Below are positions 42,461 to 53,780 of a stretch of 64,000 nt of DNA, piece by piece. A program made the position numbers and the translations under genes. Origin of the DNA: Loripinus fragilis (taxonomy: Eukaryota > Mollusca > Bivalvia > Lucinida > Lucinidae); the NCBI GenBank assembly GCA_964019695.1, contig OZ026517.1:76735252-76799251 (forward strand). Direction: 5' to 3'. Within the stretch, counting starts at the first letter, position 1; the number at the start of each line of letters is the position of its first letter. A model generated the notes under the pieces. That model saw only the letters and a list, made by a program, of their open reading frames with translations. It had not been told where the DNA came from and made no database searches.

Positions 42461-42523
<63 letters not shown>
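42461..42523. repeat. (AAT)n microsatellite
   Basis: 21 units of the trinucleotide lie about 90 bp upstream (in gene direction) of cadherin exon A. Confidence 0.97.
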
Positions 42524-43944
42524 GCATTCAGATATACATTATGCTTACTACGATAACAGATGGTGATTGATAATGCAATCAATTTGACATGTGTGATCGT
42601 TATTCTTGCATACTTTACAACAGGCTGGATTGATGCTCAGCAAATCCTCGTCCATCAAAAAAGGTGGTTTCGCATGCCACAATGGTCAGGGAATGTTGAC
42701 ATGCATATATATGCAAAAATGTGATCGAAATATACCATGTGGTTCAAGAGTGATGAACATGTTCACTAACATCTAGCGGACGGACGGACTGACGGACTCA
42801 CATAGTGATTACAGTGCTGACCCAAGAGTTGTGCAATATTCTTCAGTTTGAACATATAGATCACTAATTTTTTTTTCATACATGTACAATATATGGATCA
42901 AACACGCTTTTCATGCATTGACGTTCGCCAGGTCCCCGAGGGAGGTTTTCGAACTGACGAACATTAATGCATTAAAAAGGTGTGTTTGATCGCTATTATT
43001 GCATAAAAAACATCGTATTTCGGCTAAATCATGCATTAATTTTTTGCACTATTTTGTTTTGATTTCGAACGGAAGTCACGCAGTGAGTTTTACTTGCGAT
43101 ATTCTCGATCCATATCCAAATAGTTTGTTGAACAACACGTGTGGTGTCAGGTGTGGTGGCTCACACAATTTTTCCGATTTGCTAAGATAATTTGGTATTA
43201 AGTGAAGTTTTGTTGTCAACATGATGAATTTTCCAGTCAAATATCAACTTTCTGTGACCCATTTTCTACTGACATCGCTAGGTAAGTAGAACTAGCTCTG
43301 ATTATTTCATTTTTCCTCCACCACGACTCAAAGTTTGAACCGGCGACAAATTTAGATGCCCGGTTTCAGCAGTGATTGCTTTTGGGCATAGAATTACGCT
43401 AAGCATTCCCCCACTGGTAGCTAAAAGCTTCTTTTCCTATTATGTACACCTGCAGTTTTTTCAAAAATCTCCAGCGGATAAATTCAGTGGCTCTGGTAAA
43501 ATATAGTCAAAGTCACAAAACAATGTTTCAACAGCACGTGAATTCAATAGTTAATAAATGTATTTGCTCTGGTTAAAACACCGCTGTTGATACCTTGTGG
43601 CATGGATTTTTATGCAATAATAACATTTGCTAGGTCCCGATGAAGCTGTTTGAACCATATTAAACCGAGTTTACATCTACCGATGGACCCGACAAGTGTT
43701 ATGCAATCAATTGAACATGTGTGCTCGTTTTTCTTGCATATTTACCTGATACCAACCAAAAGCACCACTGAAACCTAAAAATACCATTTCTTACTCTGGT
43801 TTTCTCCAAACAAAACGGTGTCAGCGTTAAACTTTCGAGCATCATCACATCATAACGGGAGCAACGTTTTCGCGAACAAAAACGTCGACGTAATGATCAG
43901 TCTGGGCAGCAATGTTTTCTCGTGTTATGGCAGACAAACATATA
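42524..43944. other. Unassigned, with one hairpin
   Basis: At 42710-42840 there is a copy of the 'gactcacatagtgattacagtgc' repeat. 42896-42991 is a hairpin whose outer arms are 'gatcaaacacgcttttcatg' and its complement. The phrases 'atgcaatcaatttgacatgtg' near 42573 and 'atgcaatcaattgaacatgtg' near 43701 belong to one dispersed repeat. No exon is recognised. Confidence 0.5.
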
Positions 43945-45360
43945 TCAGAACTATCGGACTTGTATTTGTTATTTCTGCCGTTTGGCGTGTATTTGTTAAA
44001 AGCAATGTCAAACTTGAACAAGTTGTACTTTGACCTGCTGGTCTTAGCATGTTGCATATAGGCAAATATGCATTATTGCAGATTACATGTACCCGTAAAC
44101 GCTTGTTTATATACTCCTCAAAATAATTAAAGGACCAAGATTTTAGAACGCGGATATAATTAGCTCAAACATTTAAATTCTGTAAAACTTGGCCGAAATC
44201 TTTCTATTCTTTATGCCCATAAATCAAGAAACATTATTAATGATTCCCATGCCTAATTCTGCCATAACAGTGTCTCAAATGCACATACCCTCAAAAGCAC
44301 TTTCAAAAGGCAGTGGGTTGGGTAAAAAAATTCTTCTGTGGTTATTCGAGAAGAGTGAAAGTGACATAACATTAAACTTTGTTTTAAACAGTTCAGCTTA
44401 CATGCAAAAAAAATCTTCAAACAGTTTCAATATACTGGGAAGCAAGCAATTTCACCTCTGACAATGGAGTATTGACATTGTTTTGTTTTCTGAAATCAAT
44501 GTGTGCACTTGGCCTCAAGAATCAGATTTTCAATCGTCATTCTATGCCGTTGAGTGTTAGAAAGATGTCCCGACGAATCGTTTAAAGATTTTCACAGACA
44601 AACGCCAAAACAAGGTGTCTGAATCTATAGTCTGGCCATTATGCCGCAGCCAAAAGGGACAATTTTCTCTCACAGGATGAGGTGGATGGTATCGACGGGA
44701 TTAAAACACCATAAGAGCACGCGAAAACAGAGATTTCAGCATCTTAAAGCACTTTTCATTCATTTCATGCATTTCTGTGGTCCATGGATCACACACAAAA
44801 AATGACATTCCAATACATTTAGGTCAAGTTTTAAAATGACAAAAAATCATGGCTAGTAACATTTTCTACCACTTTCTTTTTGCTGTTTCATTTGGCCATA
44901 AGGCATTTAAGATGTCTGAAAATTTTAGGCTATATCGTAAAATTGGTTTTCGAAATATGTTCTACACAAATGCATCAATGTTATAATTGATAGTATTGGT
45001 CCTTCAATTATTTTGAGGAGTATATTTTAAAATGCCAATTATAATATAAATACATATATGTGTCCAGTTGGGTTGGCATGTTAAGAAAGATTATTTGATG
45101 TACATGAGAACGAGCTATTTATTTTCTCTTTCAGAGTGTTTCTCTCATTAACTCTTCTCTCTCTCTCTCTCTGGCATTTGAAAAACAGCGTTTACGGGTA
45201 CATGCACTCTGCAATAATCTATATTTACCTGTACGCTACATGCAAAGACCAGCAGGTCAAAATCCAACCTGTTCAAGTATGTCTGACATTGTTTTAAAAA
45301 ATACACGCCAAACGGCAGAAATAACAAACACAAGTTCGGCATATGCCTTCAAAAAATATC
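43945..45360. mobile_element. Old inverted-repeat element split by a Tc1-like insertion
   Basis: The left arm (about 43945-44109) includes 'cgtttggcgtgtatttgtt' and 'gacctgctggtct'. The right arm (about 45180-45360) contains the same segments reversed ('agaccagcaggtc', 'acacgccaaacggcag'). Between them lies the younger element at 44112-45022 and a (CT)n tract (45153-45173). The ends are diffuse. Confidence 0.7.
44112..45022. mobile_element. Tc1-like non-autonomous element
   Basis: The inverted ends TACTCCTCAAAATAATT(A/G)AAG match for about 27 bp with one mismatch. TA duplications lie at 44110-44111 and 45023-45024. The 911-bp interior has an open frame (44189-44461) without transposase features. 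It sits within the older inverted-repeat element. Confidence 0.85.
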
Positions 45361-45506
45361 CCAAACTGGTAATAAGTAAATTGGAGTTTCCCAGCCACTC
45401 TTCTTCTATATATCAGAACTCATTTTATTGTCAACCAGCACGTGAATCTCATGATTTGAACATAGATTTTCGTTCATATTTAAGAAATGAATTCTATTTT
45501 TTGAAT

Positions 45507-45607
45507 GTTCATGGAATTGTGAATACTTCAGGTCTCTCGCAAAGTAAATGAAGTCAAAATGGCTTTTAACTTTGCAAGAGACCCGAAGTATTCATGAGTC
45601 CATGAAC
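45507..45607. repeat. 101-bp hairpin
   Basis: The outer arms 'gttcatggaattgtgaatac' and 'gtattcatgagtccatgaac' and the inner stem 'cttcaggtctctcgcaaagt' / 'actttgcaagagacccgaag' pair around a short loop. It is MITE-like, and its sequence is unrelated to the other hairpins here. Confidence 0.85.
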
Positions 45608-46143
45608 AGACCAAAAATTGAATTTATTGCTTATATTTACATTTTTAAAGATAAATATCTATGGTATAAAACATATTTACTATTTAGGAAACAAAACGGT
45701 TTTGTTTTTAATATGAAATCGTATTAACGGTTTAGTCGGAGTGTAAAATGGAAAAGTGGAACAGCCAGTTTGAACATGGACAGCCAAATGGAGCAAACAA
45801 GATGCTTGTTTTGCACGTGCGACTCAGGTGTGGCTCGCTGTCAATCACAACACCAGTGTCACTTCAGGCGAATGAGTTCGATGTTCGAAGCGTATTGCAC
45901 GGACAAGTGAGCTTGACAGCTGTAAATCAAATTTGTGTAATTCATAATGTTATGAACGATTTCAAAAATCTAAAGATTCATTAAAGGCTTGCTTGGAAAA
46001 TGTAAATATTTGATAATGGTTTCAAAAAGCTATGCGTATCGAATTTCATACAAGAGTATAGTCTAGCATTATAAGATAAGCTTAACTCAGCTGAGGTATT
46101 AAGGGCAATTGCGGGAAATACTTCCCGCATTAAGATCTTCTTG
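45608..46143. other. Unassigned, includes repeat K copy 2
   Basis: 45690-45775 matches repeat K at 37640-37745. The open frame 45748-45984 (plus) begins inside this repeat and is not recognised. Confidence 0.45.
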
Positions 46144-46328
46144 ATTCTTTGCATACAGTTTGTTTTATGTATGGACTGTCAATATATGAAATAAAAAGGA
46201 TATGTCACTACGCTCGAATTTTCATAATCTGACATGGAATCTTTCAGCATTTTACCAATTTTCTGAAAAAACCCAAGTCCTTAATATTAAGTTAAAATAG
46301 TTGTAATCGCCATCCAGCTTCTTTTTTA
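46144..46328 (+). repeat. Dispersed repeat H, copy 2
   Basis: This is the inverted partner of 12624-12805. A preceding block ('aagggcaattgcgggaaatac', 46106) resembles 48262 and 55033, so the full family may start further upstream. Confidence 0.75.
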
Positions 46329-46436
46329 TTAATTTTATTTATTACTCACGACATCAAGAATTGTTTTCCAAGGCCGTGACGAGATACTAATGATATATTT
46401 TGGTAGTTCCCCCAAAATAGGAATACGATTTTTAGA

Positions 46437-47760
46437 TTGAATTGTATATTAAAAAGTCTGGCATTGACAATCTCAAAGTTTTGTTTTTATTTCATAGACT
46501 TTTCATAACCTTTTAGAAAAAAGAATAAAAAATGGGGGTCACCAGACTAATTTTCCTTCAGGAGTGCAAACTTTACCCCTACCCCCACATATTTTTAGGA
46601 TAATTCAATATAAAACGTTATGGAGTGTACTTTAAAAAAACTCTGGTATTAACAATCTCAAAGTTTTGCTTTTATGTCATAGACTTTTATATAGCCTTTT
46701 AGAAAAAAGAATAAAAATGGTAGTCACCATACTAATTTTCTTTCAGGAGAGCAAAATTTACCCCTACCCCCACATATTTTGAGGATAATTCAATATAAAC
46801 GTTATGGAGTGTACTTTTAAAAAAATCTGCCATTAACAATCTCAAAGTTTTGTTTTGATTTCATAGACTTAACCTTTTAGAAAAAAGAATAAAAATGGGG
46901 GTCACCTGACTAATTTTCTTTCAGGAGAGCAAAATTTACCCCTACGCCCACATATTTTTAGGATAATTCAATATAAAACGTTATGGAGTGTACTTTTAAA
47001 AAATCTGGCATTAACAATCTCACAGTTTCATTTTTATTTAATAGATTTATATATAACCTTTTAGAAAAGAAGAATAAAAAACGGGATCACCTGACTAATT
47101 TTCTTTCAGGAGAGCAAAATTTACCCCTACCCCCACAAAGGGGTGCGTGCATTAAGGGGGTATTTTGGCCCCCTCTAGAGCCAAAACCTGAAAGTTGCTT
47201 TTCACCAATTTCATCTTATTGGTTTGTTAGAAGAAAAGCCCAAGTGAAAAAATCTAGCATTTATTTTACTTTCATTGGTTGCTATGGTAACCAAAATGGC
47301 CAACAAAATAGGCTTAAAATAGAGAAATTGTCATTTTAGGCCAAATTTGAGGCTTTTGGAGACTGATTTTTTAAGATTTAGATATCAGCACAAGCAAATG
47401 CCAAAAAAACTTTTAATATATTGTGTGCCGTGATAATTCTCATAATCTGTTAAAATATTTTTTTGGTATTTGCTTGTGCTCTATATTAATTCCTCTGTTA
47501 CATGTCTCAAATTTGCTCCAAAATGGTCATTTTCCTATTTTCAGCCTATTTTGGCGGCCATTTTTGTTACCAAAGCAACCGTAAAAGTTGAATCAATACC
47601 AGACCTTTACACTTTGGCTATTGTTCTAATAAACTGATGAGAAGAAACTTGTGAAGAGCAACTTTCATTGTTTGACCTCATAGGGGGGGGGGGCAAAATA
47701 GCCTCTTAATGCACGTACCCCTTTTGAGGATAATTCAATATAAAACGTTATGGAGTGTAC
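46437..47760. repeat. ~180-bp tandem repeat, four units, last split by a MITE
   Basis: The phrase 'tggagtgtac' recurs at 46621, 46805, 46984 and 47751. Each unit contains 'aatctcaaagttttg', 'ccttttagaaaaaagaat' and 'tttacccctacccccaca'. Periods are 184 and 179 bp. The fourth unit is interrupted at 47137 and resumes at 47726 ('gaggataattcaat'). Confidence 0.92.
47137..47725. mobile_element. 589-bp palindromic MITE inserted in the tandem array
   Basis: The ends AAAGGGGTGCGTGCATTAAG and, reversed, AAAAGGGGTACGTGCATTAA pair. The two arms stay similar almost to the centre: 'aatggcc(a/g)(a/c)caaaatagg', 'ggttgct(a/t)tggtaac', and 'agcacaagcaaatgcc' against 'ggtatttgcttgtgct'. A few bases of the tandem unit appear lost at the junction. 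It is non-coding. Confidence 0.9.
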
Positions 47761-48505
47761 TTTTTTCATTTATATTACTGATAGGAAGAAATTCATTATT
47801 ATAAAGCTGAAAAAAGAGGGGAAAAAACAATGTATAATAGGTTCCCACCGAGGAATCGACCCTGGTCCGCTGGTTTAAGAGTCTGACGCGTTAACCACTA
47901 GGCTACGAGGTCAGATCGTGCGCCGCCCAAATTAACCGTATATATTGGACACACACTCCGATTACCGGCCGTATTCGTATTCGCATACACGGTATAAACT
48001 TGATAAAGTATTTTGTTTGATTTCGCCAGATCTACTTATCAGTATTTGGTACTAAGACAATTATTTATAATAACGGGTCAATAGATATATCGGACACATT
48101 TTAGTTACTTTATTTTGTCCAGAAAATTAATATCCAGCTGACGTATGCGTATCTGAAACCTGTATTGATACGAATTTGAAAATGGTCGAAAGACGGGGCC
48201 CAGACAACTTTCCCAGTTTACCGCCGCAGAAATGATGCGCGTGGACAATACCCGAAATTGCCCTTAATATGACAATAACCCGGCGTCATAACATGAGAGG
48301 CATAACAGAACATGCGGTCAAAGACTTGCATTCTATTGTCAAGTGTCTTTCATAATAAATGTTTATATATACTAATATATTGCTGACGTTCCGGCGCCAG
48401 TACTCTCTGTCCTTGTAATTCGGACTTGTGCGAGATCAGGGTTTGGACATTGAGCTGCTCGTCTGGAGCCCTGCTACAAATAATGATACCATCACGAGTA
48501 TGTCC
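47761..48505. other. Unassigned, with a tRNA-like fragment (minus)
   Basis: On the minus strand 47843-47915 reads 'gtagcctagtggttaacgcg', 'agactcttaaacc' and 'agggtcgattcctcgg', in the order A box, anticodon arm, B box. The acceptor ends do not pair, so it is probably a SINE head or tRNA pseudogene. 48241-48287 (minus) matches 55008-55050 (plus). Confidence 0.5.
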
Positions 48506-48540
48506 CAGGACAAGTAACTAGAAATTTCTAACTTGTCCTG
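48506..48540. repeat. 35-bp palindrome
   Basis: CAGGACAAGT and ACTTGTCCTG flank a self-complementary AGAAATTTCT core. The same 'aggacaagt' half reappears just beyond the right end of the element at 48553-51368. Confidence 0.85.
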
Positions 48541-48964
48541 AATGAAATGGGACCAGGGGCCAATTTCATCAACGAGTTTACGACGTGTTTTTGTCTTAAA
48601 AACATCGTACGAAGTCCGTACGTTAAGAATCGGGTTTCATCAAACTATTTAACTTTGCGAACTTCTTACTTTTTGTCGTATATTTAAGACAAGTATTTAG
48701 GTGTCGCAGCTGACATCTTTGTCTTAAATATTACTAGCTTTCTACTGAGCTACCAAGGCTGCTGCATGTCACACGAATCTAGAGGCTAAAGAGAAAAAAA
48801 ATCTACAAAGGTTTAAATACTTTGAAAGTACTACAATCAAGACCACCCTTTACATACCATATGGTTTGCCAATATGGGATAAATAATACCCCCTTTCCTT
48901 GATGCTTATGCGCTATTTATTTGTCCATGTAACCTCTCCCACCCCTTCCCCTACCACGCTGTAT

Positions 48965-49167
48965 AGGGAGCGCAGTGGCTCAGTGGTAGAGTGCTTGACT
49001 CGAGACCTAGGAGCCGCGGGTTCGAGCCTCACCAGCGTCACTGCGTTGTGACCCTTGAGCAAGACACATTTATCCTAGCTTAGTACTGGTTCAACCCAGA
49101 AAGATCCGTCCCTGTTTAACTGAATGATTATTGATGGGACGTAAAGAATCAAATCAAACAAACAAAC
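48965..49167 (+). mobile_element. tRNA-derived SINE, family 1, copy 2
   Basis: The tRNA part has A box 'tggctcagtggtagagtgc' and B box 'gcgggttcgagcctc'. A central part with 'gtactggttcaacccag' follows, and the 3' end is 'aagaatcaaatcaaac'. This is the best-preserved copy of four in the window. Conserved central or 3' domains of this kind occur in several metazoan SINE superfamilies; I do not assign one. Confidence 0.92.
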
Positions 49168-49415
49168 TACCACGTTGTATACTGTCACCAAGAGATTCAC
49201 CAAGAGATTCGCCTATGACCACCATGTCAGTAGCTGAATTTATGCTAAGGGAACCAAATGTCGAGAGCATACGAAATTTGTCGGCAGTATAGGACTGGTT
49301 CTTGATGCTATCATTCATTCTGTGAATTGTATTTGTTAGATGGGTGTTGAGGACATCAAATTTAATAATAAATAATGAATTTGAATTATTATTTTTTATC
49401 CAGACATGTTAGAAA

Positions 49416-50680
49416 ACGAGAGGGCCAAGTAGCCCTAAAGCGCTCACCTGAGTTTTGTTTAAAGCTTACATATAGGTATCTGTAGAAAGCTGACCATGTC
49501 CCTGGCGACCCTGGCGCGGGGCCATTTTGAACAAACTTGGTAGAGGTCCACTTGGTGATGCTATAAACCAAATATCAAGGCTCTAAGCCTTAATTATGGT
49601 TTCAGACAAAGACATTTTTCGATGTTTTTACCTATATAAGCCAATGTAAAAGATGTAACCCCCGGGGCAGGGCCATTTTTGGCCCCAGGGGCATAATCCA
49701 CAAGGTGATGCCGATACATACCAAATATCATGGCTCTAGGCCTAATGGTTTCAGACAAGAAGATTTTTTCATGTTTCTCCCTATTTAAGCCTATGTAAAG
49801 CACGTGACCCTCGGGGTGGGGCCGTTTTTGGCCACAGGGCTATAATTTGAACAGCTATCTTGTTTTCATGAAATACGCTTGACTGATGAGATGTTATAAT
49901 GCAATAAAATTCATAACTTTAGTCTGAAAAGACTGAAAGATACTTTCGTTTACCTTTGGATGAGGCGTTTTTTGGTGACGTCAGTATATAAAGTGTGAAA
50001 ACGAGTAATTTTCGGGACGCAGTTTCATGAAACATTACATGTACCATTTTTGTTATAAATACAATATGGTCTATCTCTTTAATGTTTAAATGATAATAGT
50101 ATGCCCCGCCCCCCTTAGGGATATGTAATTGAGCATTACAGCAATCACTCATCGGGGTGTGAAGAAAGCCGAGACAACCGCCCATAATGCCCACGACTCA
50201 GGACCACTAGATGATACTACATACCAAATATCAAGACTCTAGGCCTTGTGGTTTCAGATAAGAAGATTTTTTCATGTTGCTCCCTATATGAGCCGATGTA
50301 AAATATGTGACCCCCGGGGCTGGGCCATTTTTGGCACCAGGGCTATAATTTGAACAAACTTGGTAGAGGTCTACTAGATGATACTAGATACTACATACCA
50401 AATTATAAGGCTCTAGGCCTTGTGGTTTCAGAGAAGAAGATTTTGAAAGTTTTCATCTTGAAAAGCTATTTTACCCTGTGTGACCTAGATATGTTATGGA
50501 CCGAAACCATTTGAACAATTTTTAAAGAGGGTCATATAAGGATCATTCCTACCAAGTTTGGTTAAAATCCAGCCAGTAGTTTAGGAGAAGTCGTTTAAAC
50601 AATTGTTGACGACGAACGACGCACGACGGACATCTAACGATCACAATAGTTCACCATGAGCCAATGGCTCAGATGAGCTA
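49416..50680. repeat. Long copy of the PR repeat with internal ~165-bp periodicity
   Basis: It starts 'cgagagggccaag' followed by 'cgctcacctgag', and ends 'gccaatggctcagatgagct'. Between them a unit recurs about every 150-200 bp with the phrases 'gtgacccccggggc', 'gggccatttttggc', 'acataccaaatatca', 'ggctctaggcct' and 'ggtttcagacaagaagatt'. At 49873-50200 the periodicity is broken by unrelated sequence, probably an insertion. The 3' part has 'gacgacgaacgacgcacgac'. Minus-strand open frames here (for example 49389-49571) are repeat, not genes. Confidence 0.8.
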
Positions 50681-50910
50681 AAAAAACAACAACTTCAGTT
50701 TCTAGTTCCCCTCAGTATATTTTGTGGTTTTGAGGTAATTTTACTGATTTGTACCTTACTTGGACATGGTTTCTTATGATTTCGGGAAACCCGTCGTTTA
50801 AAGTGCCAACGAGTTTGGCTCCAAATCAGACCTACGCTTGACACAAGTATATGCACCGAGTTAAAGGGATCGATTTCTTAATGGGGTATGCTGTCGCCTG
50901 CTCGTCTTCT

Positions 50911-51088
50911 TATGCGCGGGTCCAGGAATTTTTGTCCGGAAAACTTCAAGTTTGCAAGGTTCTGGGAGGGGGATCCATTATTTATAGGTGGTCCACTTGC
51001 TAATTTCTATGGAAACCTATTTAACTTGAATGTGGTTTTCAAGGGGATGAAGGTCCGGACCCCCTGCTTTCATTCGGATCCGCACATA
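50911..51088. mobile_element. GGATCC-ended MITE, copy 1
   Basis: The left end 'tatgcgcgggtccaggaatt' and the right end 'cattcggatccgcacata' are imperfect inverted repeats. The interior contains 'gggggatcca' and 'ggtccgg'. It is the same family as 55693-55985. Confidence 0.7.
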
Positions 51089-51371
51089 CTTCTTCTTTAA
51101 AACGTTCTTCACATACCTACGTATTTTTCACTCTGTGTTAAACCACTTTACACGGCTATATAAAGTCCGCACGTGACCAATCACATGATATTTGGAGACT
51201 AGAGTTAGGCAAAGTTAAAAATACGACGTTTTTAGTGAAACGCAAATTTTTGTTCTTACGAACAATTTAAGATGTTTTGATGAAACTGACGTACGCACTT
51301 CTCAGAAAACAACGTACGCACAATTTAAGATATATCGTACGAACTTTATTGATGAAATTGGCCCCAGGTAG

Positions 51372-51573
51372 GACAAGTCGGGCATGGTATATCCACAGCC
51401 CTGGCAATGTTAATTCAACAAGTGTGTGTGCTCTGATTGCTCTAGCAATTACCTTCCCACTAAGCATATGGGGTACAGTGTTCTTAGCATATACATGTAC
51501 TACTGAAAAGAGACCCTTTAATCCAGCATCTGTCATTATATGCCCAATACTGCCAAGAAAACAAATTTCCATG
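51372..51573 (-). pseudogene. Relic of an uncharacterised, repeated animal protein family (N-terminal part)
   Basis: The minus strand encodes ICFLGSIGHIMTDAGLKGLF, then VVHVYAKNTVPHMLSGKVI, ARAIRAHTLVELTL and PGLWIYHARL. From memory, the pattern GSIG..M...GL, then VYA.N.V.HML.GK...RA.R.H.LV, matches the beginning of a large uncharacterised protein family that is repetitive in molluscs and cnidarians. The frame runs to the end of the inverted-repeat element at 51368 and is truncated there. I have no function to offer beyond its apparent link to mobile DNA. Confidence 0.4.
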
Positions 51574-51576
51574 TGA

Positions 51577-53516
51577 AATATCCAAGACGCAAAGCAACGT
51601 TCTTAATTCTGCTAATAGAGGGCTCAGCATCAACCATTTGCCTTCATCCAAAGTGGCTGATCAAACGTTAAAAAAGGTGTCACTCCATATTTCTTTGTCT
51701 GGTCTGCAAAAAAGTGTAGCGTCAAATATATGCACGATTTATTTGTAGGATCCATGTATATCATGGGTAGAAAATTCATCGAAGACTTACCAGGTTATTC
51801 ACCATGATGAACCATTGCATAGTATTATTCCAGGCTGGAGTTAAAGGGTGAAGCAGCCATGATAACTCCTAAAGTATACTAAAACCAACAGCTAATCGGT
51901 CACTTTTCAAACTCATTATTTCTGACCAAACGCTAATAAAATTTAAGTGATTTTTTGGCTATATATGTGCATTTAAATGGGCAAACGTTTAGCAGAGTTT
52001 TTAAACAGTTTTATTTTATTTCAAAGTTTTTTTGGGTTAAAGATGCAAAAATCTATTTTTTTTTTAAAAGAAAAAATGGTTTAAAGAGTAGTTTTATTTT
52101 ATAAAACTGTTGTTTAGGTGGTTACAAACTGGTCCGTCCGACTTGAAAAACACCAAATAATTGAAATTTTGCTTATGGTGGATTTTTTACGCATTTTTTA
52201 AATGTTGCATTTTTTTCAAAATTTTTCAAGATTTTCGAAATTCACCAGTATTTCCTGGTAAAATTGTTAAATGCACTTAATTTTATTTGAACACTGTAGA
52301 CCAAACACAGTAGAACTTGATTAGTCCATTTTTGGTGATTATTGTTTTACGACTACTGTACACTTCTGGTTTCAATGTGAGAATTTAAAAATCGATTTGG
52401 TAACATTTTATTTTTGTTTTTTCAATTCTCAAAGAGGGACAGTGGCGTCTGGTGATAATAAATAATCGCTGAAAATTTCAATGCCGTGTCGCTGATAATA
52501 AAGCACACAGAGCAGTGCAAAGTCTCTATGTAAATTGCAAGCTTAAAGCTGAATTTCAATGATTAACCTGCTAAAAGTGTTTGTCTTATGTTGTTAAGTA
52601 GCAAAAACGACGAGTCCGATGGAATAAAAACTTTTGAGGTTTATTCTCCTTATATCACGCTAGCCTGTAACATCTTCAAACAAACAAAAACGTTAATTTG
52701 TATTATGGATTATATCGTAGAAAAATGTGACTTTTTGAAATGAGGGTACCTTTTCTCAAACTTCGTCCGTGCAAGAAGTACAGGTCATTTTTAAATGAAA
52801 TATCTTGCAGAGTCTCGGCAAAGTGTTGCTTCACTTAAAACATGAATTTTGTATACCCTAGGTTTCACTTTCTGAACTAGCGTAAACATTTATTATTTAT
52901 TATCATACTTTATTCTTTTGTGAATATCCTCCTGCATTTTTATGGGCTCTATCTCCTTCTTTATTCCAATGCTATCAACTCTTTGCTAACTTGCTTGATT
53001 GATTGTGTCATATCCCTTTCGGTATAGTTTTACTATGCTACACTCTTCAAAAGATTTCTCACAAAATACACAATTGAGACTCTCCATATTAACACTACTT
53101 GTGATATTTTATTGTTCTTGGATGCTTCAATCTTATATATGGATGTATCATAGCTATAACTTTGCCTGTAATATGTCAACAAGGACCGTTTTATGAAATG
53201 AAAAATGAAAAATGGGTAACATAATGTTCCATATGTACAGCATTGTAGATAATATTAATCTTTCATTTATTTTATTATCGCGTATTACCCAGGTTCACGT
53301 TCAGTATCAGGTGACATTGACAACCATCAGGTGCCTATCAACTTGTATGCATAAACAAAAAAGCGTACAACTCGTTGCCGTTAATACAGGGTCTTTCGCT
53401 ACATAGTTTGATTTTTGGAGAGAACAAATATAGCATAAAATGATACTGATGATACTTTTATTTCCCCCTCTAGGGAGAGCATATCAAAATACAACATATG
53501 AATACAAGATGTAACC
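51577..53516. other. Unassigned AT-rich sequence
   Basis: No repeat end or exon is supported. A 44-bp minus-strand stretch at 51791-51834 has good-looking splice sites on both sides, but its single open frame resembles nothing. T-rich tracts are frequent at 51.9-52.4 kb. Confidence 0.4.
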
Positions 53517-53780
53517 AATACAAACTATACAATATTGCATATGAACATATATACATATATATATATACATCTATACACATATAAACTTATGCACATATAT
53601 GTATGTGTCTAAATGTAGTTCACATTTATACACACACATATATACACATATATTTTCTAATTATTAGAAATGTACAGTCCGATCACAAGGTACTTGATAA
53701 CATAACACATCACATGTTATGTCATGTAAATGCTATGTTATGTTATGTCATGTAAATGCTATGTTATGTTATGTAGATGT
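53517..53780. repeat. Microsatellite/minisatellite cluster
   Basis: 53517-53660 is an imperfect (AT/ACAT)n stretch. At 53717-53768 a 26-bp unit (TTATGTCATGTAAATGCTAT plus GTTATG) is repeated twice perfectly, and a third partial unit follows. Confidence 0.9.

Larger units (their letters stand above)
48553..51368. mobile_element. Candidate inverted-repeat element enclosing several insertions
   Basis: The ends CCAGGGGCCAATTTCATCAA (left) and, reversed, CCTGGGGCCAATTTCATCAA (right) match. Inner similarity is looser but continues ('cgtacg', 'ttaaga', 'ttaactttgc' in both arms). The 2.8-kb interior holds a SINE (48965), the PR repeat (49416-50680) and a GGATCC-type MITE (50911). There is no transposase frame. 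Confidence 0.65.

Noticed and set aside
47843..47915. tRNA gene on the minus strand
   Set aside because: A and B boxes are recognisable but the acceptor stem does not pair. It is more likely a SINE head or tRNA pseudogene.
49389..49803. Minus-strand open frames rich in NGPAPG
   Set aside because: They lie entirely in the PR repeat and follow its ~165-bp periodicity.
51791..51834. 44-bp microexon with good splice sites (minus)
   Set aside because: The only open phase encodes a peptide unlike cadherin, and there is no second exon to join it to. Consensus GTAAGT sites occur by chance at this frequency.
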